Assembly: GCA_937959285.1 (NCBI GenBank) | Contig: CALGAR010000004.1 | Coordinates: forward strand, 1-28,478 | Length of the DNA: 28,478 nt | Source: an uncultured Bryobacterales bacterium | GTDB lineage: Bacteria > Acidobacteriota > Terriglobia > Bryobacterales > Bryobacteraceae | Reading direction: 5' to 3' | Shown: positions 16,416 through 23,385 of the stretch, piece after piece | How positions within the stretch are numbered: the first letter of the stretch is position 1 | How the letters are laid out: every line of letters starts with the position of its first letter | Position numbers and translations under genes: made by a program | Notes under the pieces: generated by a model | Databases searched by the model: none | Seen by the model: the letters and a program-made list of their open reading frames with translations, nothing else | Told to the model about the DNA's origin: nothing

Positions 16416-16802
16416 ATGATGAACACAGTTCGTAGACAACTTCTCACCGCTGTCCTGCTGCTAGGCGTGGCAGCGATCGCTTTCGGCGCAGACGTAAATG
16501 GGAAGTGGGTAGGCGAAACTCAGGGAAGGGGAGGCCAAACCCAGACTCTGACCATCACTTTGCGGGCGGAAGGAAGCACCTTGACGGGAACGGTCGCGAC
16601 GCCGCGCGGCGAAACCCCGATCTCGGATGGCAAGATCGATGGCGACACGATTTCCTTCACCCAAACGATCGAGTTCAACGGAAATACGCTCAAGTTTTTG
16701 TATACGGGCAAGGTCAGCGGCGATCAAATTCAATTCAAGCGGCAACGTGAAGGCGGCCAGGGCCGGGTGCAGGAATTCACGGCGAAGCGGCTGGCTTCCT
16801 GA
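16416..16802 (+). CDS. Small secreted beta-rich protein of unknown function
   Basis: 128 residues. A signal peptide (about residues 1-24, ending AIAFGA) precedes a ~100-residue domain of alternating beta strands: GKWVGETQGRGGQTQTLTIT, STLTGTVATPRGETPISDG, DTISFTQTIEFNGNTLKFLY. The pattern of a GxW start followed by ‘TGTV...I.DGKIDGD.ISF’ is common in small exported acidobacterial proteins, also found attached to hydrolases, and suggests a lipocalin-like barrel. No function is known to me. No clear ribosome-binding site precedes the ATG pair. It follows the fusion gene by 71 bases on the same strand and could be in its transcript. Confidence 0.8.
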   Translation: MMNTVRRQLLTAVLLLGVAAIAFGADVNGKWVGETQGRGGQTQTLTITLRAEGSTLTGTVATPRGETPISDGKIDGDTISFTQTIEFNGNTLKFLYTGKVSGDQIQFKRQREGGQGRVQEFTAKRLAS

Positions 16803-16824
16803 CTGGCGCCCCTGTTGCCGGACG

Positions 16825-17559
16825 TCAGTTGTTTGTCTTGGGGTGTGCCACGAACCGGTAGCCGACGCCTCGAACTGTGATTAAGTGCCGGGGGCGTGTG
16901 GGATCGTCTTCAAGGTACCGCCGCAACCGGACGATAAAGTTGTCAATCGCCCGGGTGTCTGTATCTTCCTGAAGATTCCACACGTCCTCCAGCATGGTCT
17001 TCCGGGATACCGTCTTACCTTCGTGGCAGATCAGATAGCGTAGGAGATTGGCTTCCATCAGGGTAAGGGGAAAAACCCGGTCACGGACGCGAAGCTCCAG
17101 GAGATCGAAATTCACGGATTTGTCGCCGAAGGTGTACGTATCCTTTGGTGCCTGCTGAGCGGGGGCCTGCCCGGCAGCCGAAAGCAGCCACTCCCGCCTG
17201 CGAAGGAGGCTCTTAATGCGAGCAATCAAAATCGGAAGTTCAAAAGGCTTTGTCAGATAGTCGTCGGCGCCCGCGGCGAAACCGCGGAGGATGTCTTCCG
17301 GACGGCCGCGAGCGGTGAGCATCAACGTGGGGATGAATTGTCCGGCCTGACGCAATTCCGAGATTACGGTGAAGCCGTCCTTCCCAGGCAGCATGACGTC
17401 CAGGACGACGACGTCGAACGCTTTAGGTTCTGTATTCAGTTGCTCGAGCGCTGCTTCTCCGCTCTCCACGACCTGAACCTGGTAGCCCTCTGCTTCGAGA
17501 TTGAAACGGAGGCCCTCCGCCAAATGCAATTCGTCTTCAACTACTAGTATCCGGCTCAT
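16825..17559 (-). CDS. OmpR/PhoB-family response regulator
   Basis: 244 residues. The receiver domain (1-120) has the acidic pair E8-D9, phosphoacceptor Asp54 in VVLDVMLPG, Thr82 and Lys104 (LTKPF). After an Ala/Gln-rich linker comes a winged-helix DNA-binding domain (about 140-240) with LTLMEANLLRYLICHEGKTV, DTRAIDNFIVRLRRYLEDDP and HLITVRGVGYRFV. All signalling residues are present, so it should be phosphorylated by the adjacent kinase. Its ATG overlaps the kinase stop as ATGA. Targets are unknown; the desaturase upstream in the same row is the obvious candidate. Confidence 0.97.
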   Translation of the reverse strand: MSRILVVEDELHLAEGLRFNLEAEGYQVQVVESGEAALEQLNTEPKAFDVVVLDVMLPGKDGFTVISELRQAGQFIPTLMLTARGRPEDILRGFAAGADDYLTKPFELPILIARIKSLLRRREWLLSAAGQAPAQQAPKDTYTFGDKSVNFDLLELRVRDRVFPLTLMEANLLRYLICHEGKTVSRKTMLEDVWNLQEDTDTRAIDNFIVRLRRYLEDDPTRPRHLITVRGVGYRFVAHPKTNN

Positions 17560-18449
17560 TCTGCAATTGGAAGCTGCAGCACGAATGTGCTTCCGCGTCC
17601 CAGCCCCTCACTTTCCGCCCAGACCCTTCCGCCATGACGCTTGGCCACGGATCGTACGATGAACAGTCCTAATCCAGTCCCTTTCACCCGTGAACCGGTA
17701 GGTCCGGAAACTCGGTAAAACCGTTTGAAAATCCTTTTGAGCTCTGATTTCGGAATGCCCACGCCTTGGTCGGAAACGCGGAGTTCCAAGTACTTTTCGC
17801 CCTGTTTCTGCACCGATACGGCGACTTTGACGACGGGTCCCGAATATTTCACGGCGTTGTCGATCAAGTTCGAGACAGCGGCGCGAACCTCCTCCAGATC
17901 ACCTCGAATATCGATTCGGGGGCCCGGGTTGTAGGTAATGGCTTCCGGCGGAATTTGGTGCAAGGTACGGGCGCGATTCAAGCAGTCCTGGAGCACTTCC
18001 TGGAAATGGATTTTGGTGAAGTGGAGTTTCCGTGAGGAGGGGCCGACGCGCCCGGTGCGAAGCACCTGCTCGATTGTTGCCAGAAGACGGTCGCTGTCTT
18101 CCAGCATAATGCGATAGAAATCCTTACGCTTCTCTTCATCGACATTCCTGGTTTGGAGAGTCTGAAGGTAAAGCCGTATCGAAGCGACCGGAGTCTTCAA
18201 TTCGTGGGTGACGGCGTTGATGAAGGCGTCATGCTGCTCGTTCCTGCGGATCTCGCGGACCAGGAAGATCGTATTCAGAATGATGCCCGCGATGATGATC
18301 GCGAGTAGCAGAACGCCTAAAAACAATAAGATACCGGTGCGCCAGGCGAGCAGAACCCAGCCGATGTAAAGCAAAAGGATGATGGAAATCAGACAGGCAC
18401 CGAGCGCAATGAAAAACGCAATCGACTTTTGCCGTCCAACCACCACCAT
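17556..18449 (-). CDS. Membrane sensor histidine kinase without a separate sensor domain
   Basis: 297 residues. Two hydrophobic helices (about 10-34 and 39-64) with only a few residues between them, and no HAMP or PAS domain, suggest sensing in or at the membrane. The HisKA domain has His82 in THELKTP. The HATPase domain follows with the N box (NLIDNAVKYSG), G1 (DQGVGIPKSE), F box (FKRFYRV) and G2 (GTGLGLFI). It overlaps the regulator gene by four bases and begins 47 bases after the desaturase stop on the same strand, so all three probably form one transcript. The short hydrophobic input would suit a lipid-state or cell-envelope signal (inference). Confidence 0.95.
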   Translation of the reverse strand: MVVVGRQKSIAFFIALGACLISIILLLYIGWVLLAWRTGILLFLGVLLLAIIIAGIILNTIFLVREIRRNEQHDAFINAVTHELKTPVASIRLYLQTLQTRNVDEEKRKDFYRIMLEDSDRLLATIEQVLRTGRVGPSSRKLHFTKIHFQEVLQDCLNRARTLHQIPPEAITYNPGPRIDIRGDLEEVRAAVSNLIDNAVKYSGPVVKVAVSVQKQGEKYLELRVSDQGVGIPKSELKRIFKRFYRVSGPTGSRVKGTGLGLFIVRSVAKRHGGRVWAESEGLGRGSTFVLQLPIAE

Positions 18450-18496
18450 GACTTCAGCTTATGCCGAGCCAGGCACGTGACGCATCCGGCTTTTGA

Positions 18497-19378
18497 TCAG
18501 GCAGCTTCGCGTTTCGCCAGTTGGCTATCCAGCTTTGCGACCTGAATCGACCTCGCGATGCCCAGGGCCTTCAGGACTTTGAGGGTAATCCACGAGAGGT
18601 CAAACTCGTACCATGCAAGACCATGCCGCGCCGAAGTGGGATGCGCGTGGTGGTTGTTGTGCCAGCCCTCGCCGAATGTAATCAGGGCCACCCACCAGTT
18701 GTTGCGGGAATCGTCACGGGTGGCAAAACGGCGTGAACCCCACATGTGCGTAGCCGAGTTGACCAGCCAGGTGGCATGCAGACCCACTACGACGCGAAGG
18801 CAGATGCCCCAAAGCACCATCGATATGCCGCCAATTGCAAGCAGCAGGAGTCCAAGCACGACGAGCGGGACCCAGTGCCAGTTGTTGAGCCAGACGTAAA
18901 ACTTGTGTTTGGCCAGATCCGGGGCGTATTTGGACATCAACCGGGTGTTGTTGTGGTTGGCCTCGCCGAAGATGATCCAGCCGATGTGGGCCCAAAAGGC
19001 GCCGTCGCGGGGAGAATGCGGATCCCCGGGCTGATCCGACTTCTGGTGATGAATACGATGAGTAGCGGCCCAGAAAATAGGCCCACCCTCGAGTGTCAAC
19101 GATCCGCAGAGAGCAAAGAAGTACTCAACCAGCCGCGGAACCTTGTAAGACCGGTGTGTGTGGAGCCGGTGGTATCCCAGACTGATTCCCAGGCCGGTCG
19201 CCATCCAAAACAGGAAAGCTGCAACTGCGAAGTCGCGCCAGTTGAACATGAAGAGCGCGGCAATTGCGCCAAGATGAAAAAGAACGAGAACGACCGTGGT
19301 CAACCAGTTTACTTTTTGGCGGCGGTCAATGCTGATGACTTCTGTGTTGATGACTTCTGTGCTCACTGATTCTCCCAA
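18497..19378 (-). CDS. Fatty-acid (acyl-CoA/acyl-lipid) desaturase
   Basis: 293 residues, four main membrane helices and the three His boxes of the membrane di-iron desaturases: HRLHTH (70-75), HRIHH (107-111) and HNNHH (240-244). The WxFGEGWHNNHH context is that of delta-9 (stearoyl-CoA-type) desaturases, which place a double bond in membrane fatty acids using O2. Regioselectivity is inferred from the family. The start is ambiguous: a TTG at 19378 has GGAG 8 bases upstream, while a GTG at 19366 also has GGGAG just before it. The N-terminus contains a tandem 15-bp duplication. It is first in a row with the histidine kinase and regulator. Confidence 0.93.
   Translation of the reverse strand: MGESVSTEVINTEVISIDRRQKVNWLTTVVLVLFHLGAIAALFMFNWRDFAVAAFLFWMATGLGISLGYHRLHTHRSYKVPRLVEYFFALCGSLTLEGGPIFWAATHRIHHQKSDQPGDPHSPRDGAFWAHIGWIIFGEANHNNTRLMSKYAPDLAKHKFYVWLNNWHWVPLVVLGLLLLAIGGISMVLWGICLRVVVGLHATWLVNSATHMWGSRRFATRDDSRNNWWVALITFGEGWHNNHHAHPTSARHGLAWYEFDLSWITLKVLKALGIARSIQVAKLDSQLAKREAA
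19334..19363 (-). repeat. Tandem 15-bp duplication in the desaturase N-terminus
   Basis: Two adjacent 15-base copies (19334-19348 and 19349-19363, one mismatch) encode the repeated STEVINTEVIS near the N-terminus. The repeat sits just after the alternative start codons, so copy-number change would alter only the leader. Confidence 0.85.
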
Positions 19379-19505
19379 GACAAGGACTCCTACTTTTCCA
19401 AGCTACCAGGACAGACCGTACTGTTTTGTAAGAGTTATGTAATTTCCAAACCACTTGGCGGGGAATGATTCGGACGTGAGTAGTACGGACGGCAGCGCCA
19501 GTAAT

Positions 19506-19531
19506 AAGGGGAGGGAGAGAGGGGGGAGGGG
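19506..19531. other. Homopurine tract
   Basis: 26 consecutive purines on the plus strand, dominated by G runs, lie just beyond a hairpin between the lipoprotein and desaturase genes. On the minus strand it forms a C/T-rich run after the hairpin. G-quadruplex or triplex formation is possible but not shown. Confidence 0.7.
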
Positions 19532-19550
19532 CGGCCCGGAATGGCCGCCC
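19529..19550 (-). terminator. Hairpin with pyrimidine tail after the lipoprotein gene
   Basis: A perfect 8-bp stem (GGGCGGCC at 19529-19536, GGCCGCCC at 19543-19550) with a six-base loop starts eight bases past the lipoprotein stop on the minus strand. It is followed by a C-rich pyrimidine run rather than the usual T-run, so termination efficiency is uncertain. Confidence 0.5.
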
Positions 19551-19558
19551 GGAGACGG

Positions 19559-19960
19559 CTACTTAGCCTTCAATTCTTCGATCAGCTTCCAAATCTTGGA
19601 ATCTTTGGCTACGGGCTCAACAAAGATGATGTGATCCCGGTTCAGCACCATATGATCCGGCTCGTGCAGCTCCTTGCCACGCCGGATGAGCACAGGCCGC
19701 ATCTGCTTCGTCTTCTGGTCCATCGCGCTTTGGACATAGAAGACCTCGCGGAGGATGGGGGCGTTGGATTCGAAGTTTTCGAGTTTCCCGAAATAGACCG
19801 AGCCGTTGTCCAGAAGGACGGCCTGATACGGGGAGTCGAACCTCACCGCATCGTTGGTCTTGGTCGCCCTGGCTTCCGTCTGACCGCAACTGCTCAGAAT
19901 GAGCGTAGCGGCGAGGAGCAGGATCCCGCCGCCACACTGAATCGAACGAAGTAGCATCAT
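19559..19960 (-). CDS. Small lipoprotein coupled to the PEP-CTERM gene
   Basis: 133 residues from the ATG at 19960, which overlaps the stop of the upstream PEP-CTERM gene as ATGA. The frame stays open for eight more codons, but the overlap start gives a better signal sequence. A hydrophobic leader ends in the lipobox LSSC, predicting a lipoprotein. The mature part (~105 residues) has DSPYQAVLLDNGSVYFGKLE and RPVLIRRGKELHEPDHMVLN, a ‘variable-gene-product’ style beta domain seen in small exported proteins of unknown function. The C-terminus is helical and charged (SKIWKLIEELKAK). The coupling suggests it acts with, or on, the surface protein. No function is known to me. Confidence 0.82.
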   Translation of the reverse strand: MMLLRSIQCGGGILLLAATLILSSCGQTEARATKTNDAVRFDSPYQAVLLDNGSVYFGKLENFESNAPILREVFYVQSAMDQKTKQMRPVLIRRGKELHEPDHMVLNRDHIIFVEPVAKDSKIWKLIEELKAK

Positions 19961-21828
19961 TTTACGAATCGCTTGCGCATGCAACCAAGCGCCAGCAGAC
20001 CGGCGCCCACCAGGATCATCGCCGCGGGCTCCGGCACAGGGCTTTGGGTGATGGTCAGGCTGTACCCGTTGTCGAAGTTCTCGGTGTACTGGAAGAACGG
20101 ATTCAGTCCTGTAATATTCACCGTGCCAGTGAAGACGGAGGTGCCGCCGAGCAGGACCTGAACCAAATCGAACGTGTCGTTCACCTGGGGAAGGAAGCCG
20201 TTGATAAAGTTCACGATCAGGAGCCCGTTGAAGATTGCATCTCCGAGGATTCTGAGCTGCGAGTAGTCACCAATTGTGGGGCCGGCGATGTCGAGAACGA
20301 TCGCTCCGTTAGAGGTGAGCAGGTAGTTTCCGTTCACGGTCATGGGGGCTCCAAGCCCGGGATGCATCACGCCACGGTTCGTGACGGGCCCAGTAATGGT
20401 GCCGCCCGCTCCATCCACCACACCATTGCTCTCGATCCTGAGATGGGAGGTCTCTACCTCGCCGTCATCCTCGACTGTAAGGTGTCCCTGACCGTTGAGG
20501 CCAACCGTGATGCCTTGGGTGGTCTGCCACTTCGAACCTGTGCCCGAAACCAGCACTGTTCCACTGCTGCCCGATAATCCCCCGACAGCACCGCTATCGC
20601 TGGTGACCAGGCCACCGTTCAGTACATTCAGGGTACCGTTGCCAGCCTGGCCAACAACAAGAAGGTTGGTCACGTCGAACCGGGACTCCTGCCCTGTTAC
20701 TTCCACGGTGCCCGACACACCGGGGAACGAACCGATGAAGGCTGTGTCTGCGCTCACCCGTCCGCGGTCTGAGACGGTTATCGTGCCAGTGCCGCCCTCG
20801 CCAACGAGAAGCCGATTTCCGAAGGCAAGTTCGGAACCGGCATTGGTAACTGTGACCGTTCCAGTACCTCCGGCGGTTGCGATCGTTCCGTCGAGGGCAT
20901 TCAGAACGCCTCCGTTCTGAATTATCACGGTGCCTGTTCCGGAGCTGCCCACCTCGAGCAGTCCTCCGATATTGAGTGCAGAGCCAGTGCCTTCAATCGT
21001 GATGGTTCCATTAGCCGACGGGGACTGCCCGACGAGCACGTCATAATAGACGTTCACTTGTCCCTTATCCGTAATTTGCAGAGTGCCGGTGCCGCTTTGC
21101 CCCACGCTGAGAATCCCGGCATAAACGTCCCACTGCGAATTCAAGCCTGAGAGCGAATCGGAGCCTGAGACCGTAACAGTGCCCGTCGAGTCGGGGCCCT
21201 TGGGCAAGAAGCTCCAGAGATCACCACCGATCGCCGCCCCTGCGCTGGCTACATACCCGCCGTCCAGGATGTTCAACGCACCATTGCCGTTGAAGCCGAT
21301 ATCCAGAAACTGGTAGCCCAGCCACTGCGCGTTAGCGCCAACAGTGAGGGTGCCGGAATTACCGGCCTCGAGGCCGAGGATCGTCGCTTCCGCCAGTACG
21401 GTCCCGTTGACAAGGTTCAAGGTGGCAGCACCGGCAGAGCCATCAGATTGCAGGTTCATGCCAAGGAGGACAGACGCGTCAGATCCATTGCCCGTGCTGG
21501 TGAGCGTGTAAGTATTGCCTCCAAGGTCGAACTCATGCGTTGCATGCTGAATCTGCAACTGAAGATTGTTGACGTCGGCGTTGAACGTGATAGCAATGGG
21601 CTCGCTTGCCCCGAAGTCGGATTTCCAACCAAAGAGAGCTACGTCAGCGTCACTTGGAACGACGCCGCCTGACCAGTTCACCCCCTCGTGGAAGTCGCCC
21701 CCGCTTGTGTTCTCCCAGGTGATGGTTGCACCGTTGGTGACGAGTCCTGTGCCCAGTGCCGCAATGGTAAGGGAGAGAGACAATCGGATTATGCGCTTGA
21801 TGCCGCCTCTGCCTGCGTGATGTTTCAC
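19957..21828 (-). CDS. PEP-CTERM surface protein with autotransporter-like repeats
   Basis: 623 residues from a GTG at 21828 with GGAGG seven bases before it. A signal peptide (about 1-33) precedes a long series of ~45-residue repeats in which LxVGxxGTGTxxV..GG-type strands recur (for example LLVGEGGTGTITVSDRGRVS, LLVVGQAGNGTLNVLNGGLV). These match the T5SS/PEP-CTERM-associated repeat and predict a beta-helix. The C-terminus is a textbook PEP-CTERM signal: VPEP, a hydrophobic helix, then RKR. Proteins with this tail are normally cut and anchored or released by an exosortase; none is in the window. The role is probably surface or exopolysaccharide-associated. Confidence 0.93.
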   Translation of the reverse strand: MKHHAGRGGIKRIIRLSLSLTIAALGTGLVTNGATITWENTSGGDFHEGVNWSGGVVPSDADVALFGWKSDFGASEPIAITFNADVNNLQLQIQHATHEFDLGGNTYTLTSTGNGSDASVLLGMNLQSDGSAGAATLNLVNGTVLAEATILGLEAGNSGTLTVGANAQWLGYQFLDIGFNGNGALNILDGGYVASAGAAIGGDLWSFLPKGPDSTGTVTVSGSDSLSGLNSQWDVYAGILSVGQSGTGTLQITDKGQVNVYYDVLVGQSPSANGTITIEGTGSALNIGGLLEVGSSGTGTVIIQNGGVLNALDGTIATAGGTGTVTVTNAGSELAFGNRLLVGEGGTGTITVSDRGRVSADTAFIGSFPGVSGTVEVTGQESRFDVTNLLVVGQAGNGTLNVLNGGLVTSDSGAVGGLSGSSGTVLVSGTGSKWQTTQGITVGLNGQGHLTVEDDGEVETSHLRIESNGVVDGAGGTITGPVTNRGVMHPGLGAPMTVNGNYLLTSNGAIVLDIAGPTIGDYSQLRILGDAIFNGLLIVNFINGFLPQVNDTFDLVQVLLGGTSVFTGTVNITGLNPFFQYTENFDNGYSLTITQSPVPEPAAMILVGAGLLALGCMRKRFVK

Positions 21829-21870
21829 TCCGAATCCTCCACTGTTTTATGTGGCTGCCGACAGGGTTCC

Positions 21871-21899
21871 ATGATACAACCCCTACCCCCATGAGGCAA
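21871..21899 (-). promoter_or_regulatory. Predicted promoter for the PEP-CTERM/lipoprotein pair
   Basis: On the minus strand TTGCCT (21899-21894) is followed after exactly 17 bases by TATCAT (21876-21871), four and five matches to the -35 and -10 consensus. The expected transcript starts near 21864, giving a ~35-base leader with GGAGG before the GTG at 21828. Confidence 0.45.
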
Positions 21900-22077
21900 G
21901 AAGTAGTCAGCTTTTCATCGCAATAGAACTATTAGTAGAAATACTGGTACTCAGTCGGAGTAAGTAACCTACCGTGAGTCATCTGAGGTGTTCCGCTTGG
22001 AACGATGTGTGCCCGGATGAAAAACGAAACGGCGGCTAGGGTACTTGCAGGAGCTCCGTCCCAACGTGCGGTGAAGG

Positions 22078-22935
22078 CTACCGAATCTGGCCTTCGACGA
22101 ACGGAACTTCGAAAACCTTTTCGTGCATTACGGGGCCGTGGCCGAAGTAACCCGCTTCTCCAAATAGTTCGCCGTGGTCGGCAGTAATAGTGATCCAGGT
22201 GTTCTTCGGTACTACGTCAAACAGCTCCTCAACGACGGTGTCGAGATACTGCACGGCTTTGATCTGTCGCTGCCGGAGCTCTTCCATTTTTTGCTCGTCG
22301 AAGAACTTCTCCTCGGAGGTGGTCAGTTTCCCGCCTACAACCGCATCGTCAAGATGTTTGAAGACGCCATGGACACCGCTGATGCGCGGCCACTGATCGG
22401 GCGGTTCATCGGGTAATGCATACGGATAGTGGGTCTCTCCCACATTCAGGAGGTAGAAGGACGGCTGCTCCTCGGAAAACGTCATTTCCCGGATCATGGC
22501 CCGCATGTCGTTGTGTTTCGGCATGAGCTTGAAGGTGTCGAATCCCTGGTTCAAGACAGTCCTGGGATTCAGGACCGGCAGAGACACCATCGCATGCGTC
22601 TTGTATCCGAGGTTCTCCTTGAGAAACGAAGGCAGGTAAAGCTTGGGAATTAGGGACTTAAACTCGATCTGATCCTGGCCGAGCCTGTCGGCGAATTTCA
22701 GAAAGTCCTTCTTGTAATATTCGGACGCGTAGACGTTCGTTGGGCTGCTGTGCGGCATCAGGCCCATCAAAAAGTTGTAGTGCGAGGGCGCTGTCCATGA
22801 CGCGTAAGACCAACGCTTTTCTACATCGCCCAACTTCGCAATGGTTTTGGGCTTGGCGCTGATGAAGGAATCAAATCTGCAGCTGTCGAAGATAACCAGG
22901 ATGAAATTGTTGCCTTTTCTGGCTTTCTCGCTCAT
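22078..22935 (-). CDS. Alkaline-phosphatase/sulfatase-superfamily hydrolase or transferase with Thr at the nucleophile site
   Basis: 285 residues, no signal peptide. The metal-binding skeleton of the superfamily is visible: FILVIFDSCRFDSF with Asp17, WTAPSH (47-52) where sulfatases have CxPSR, ITADHGE (Asp253, His254) and GHGP (His266). Thr48 stands where the formylglycine Cys/Ser of sulfatases would be, so it cannot be a formylglycine sulfatase; Thr nucleophiles are used by phosphoglycerol- and phosphoethanolamine-transferases. It is shorter than those enzymes and lacks their membrane helices. It may cut or transfer a phosphate ester, perhaps on the lipid made by the divergent synthase (inference). 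GAGG lies four bases before the ATG, but the best promoter would start the transcript nearly at the ATG. Confidence 0.8.
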   Translation of the reverse strand: MSEKARKGNNFILVIFDSCRFDSFISAKPKTIAKLGDVEKRWSYASWTAPSHYNFLMGLMPHSSPTNVYASEYYKKDFLKFADRLGQDQIEFKSLIPKLYLPSFLKENLGYKTHAMVSLPVLNPRTVLNQGFDTFKLMPKHNDMRAMIREMTFSEEQPSFYLLNVGETHYPYALPDEPPDQWPRISGVHGVFKHLDDAVVGGKLTTSEEKFFDEQKMEELRQRQIKAVQYLDTVVEELFDVVPKNTWITITADHGELFGEAGYFGHGPVMHEKVFEVPFVEGQIR

Positions 22936-22945
22936 GGAGCCTCAC

Positions 22946-22974
22946 AGTATAACCAATTGAGCGTAGGTGCGCAA
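22946..22974 (-). promoter_or_regulatory. Possible promoter for the phosphatase-superfamily gene
   Basis: TTGCGC (22974-22969), a 17-base spacer and TATACT (22951-22946) on the minus strand. The -10 matches five of six, the -35 only its TTG. If used, transcription would begin about 3-5 bases before the ATG at 22935, giving an almost leaderless mRNA. Confidence 0.35.
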
Positions 22975-23041
22975 TGAATTTACAGCGTTTGTTCGGTTAG
23001 TTTCCGAATTGCTTTCTAAGTCTGCTATGTGCACAAAGACC

Positions 23042-23070
23042 TTGACAGACCCCTTCCCTGTTTCTATAAA
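23042..23070 (+). promoter_or_regulatory. Near-consensus sigma70-type promoter upstream of the synthase
   Basis: TTGACA (23042-23047, perfect) and TATAAA (23065-23070, five of six) are separated by exactly 17 bases. It is the best promoter match noticed in the window. It points toward the synthase and predicts a start near 23077. Confidence 0.6.
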
Positions 23071-23385
23071 CTGGTCTTTCCCGGCTGGCAGGCTGACGGG
23101 TGGTTCGGAGGCGGTCCCTGAAGTCAGTTCCCCGATGGATTCGCTAGAGTCAGAAGATAGAGTAATCTGGTCCATCACTCCCTTGTGACTGCCCGACCTT
23201 TAAGGATCTCTCCCGGGAATCAGATCCAGGAGTCTTCTGAGAGTGCGGGTTACCTCGTCAATTGTCTCCCGTTAGTTCAACGAGTTCGAAAGTAGGCTCT
23301 TTTACGTCGCAGGTTTGGTGGTCCTGAGTCGTTCTTTAGTGCGATGGTTCGATGATGCTCACGTTAGGGAGGAGAGGCTCACCAG
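23071..23385 (+). promoter_or_regulatory. ~310-base untranslated leader of the synthase gene
   Basis: No convincing gene lies in the leader. It holds an inverted repeat GGATCT (23204-23209) with AGATCC (23222-23227), whose loop contains CCCGGG. A purine-rich AGGGAGGAGAGG run (about 23366-23378) before the ATG at 23386 is the ribosome-binding site. No known riboswitch class was recognised. The whole 22936-23385 interval is 450 bases and otherwise contains the two divergent promoters. Confidence 0.4.

Noticed and set aside
22078..22935. Formylglycine sulfatase
   Set aside because: The required Cys/Ser is Thr48 and the following Arg is His52, so the modification motif is absent.
22942..23178. 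Minus-strand frame of ~77 residues with AAGGGAG just before GTG-ATG, ending six bases before the phosphatase-superfamily gene
   Set aside because: It spans both divergent promoter candidates, has no recognisable domain, and is Ser/Thr/Asn-rich without family resemblance. Conservation in relatives could revive it.
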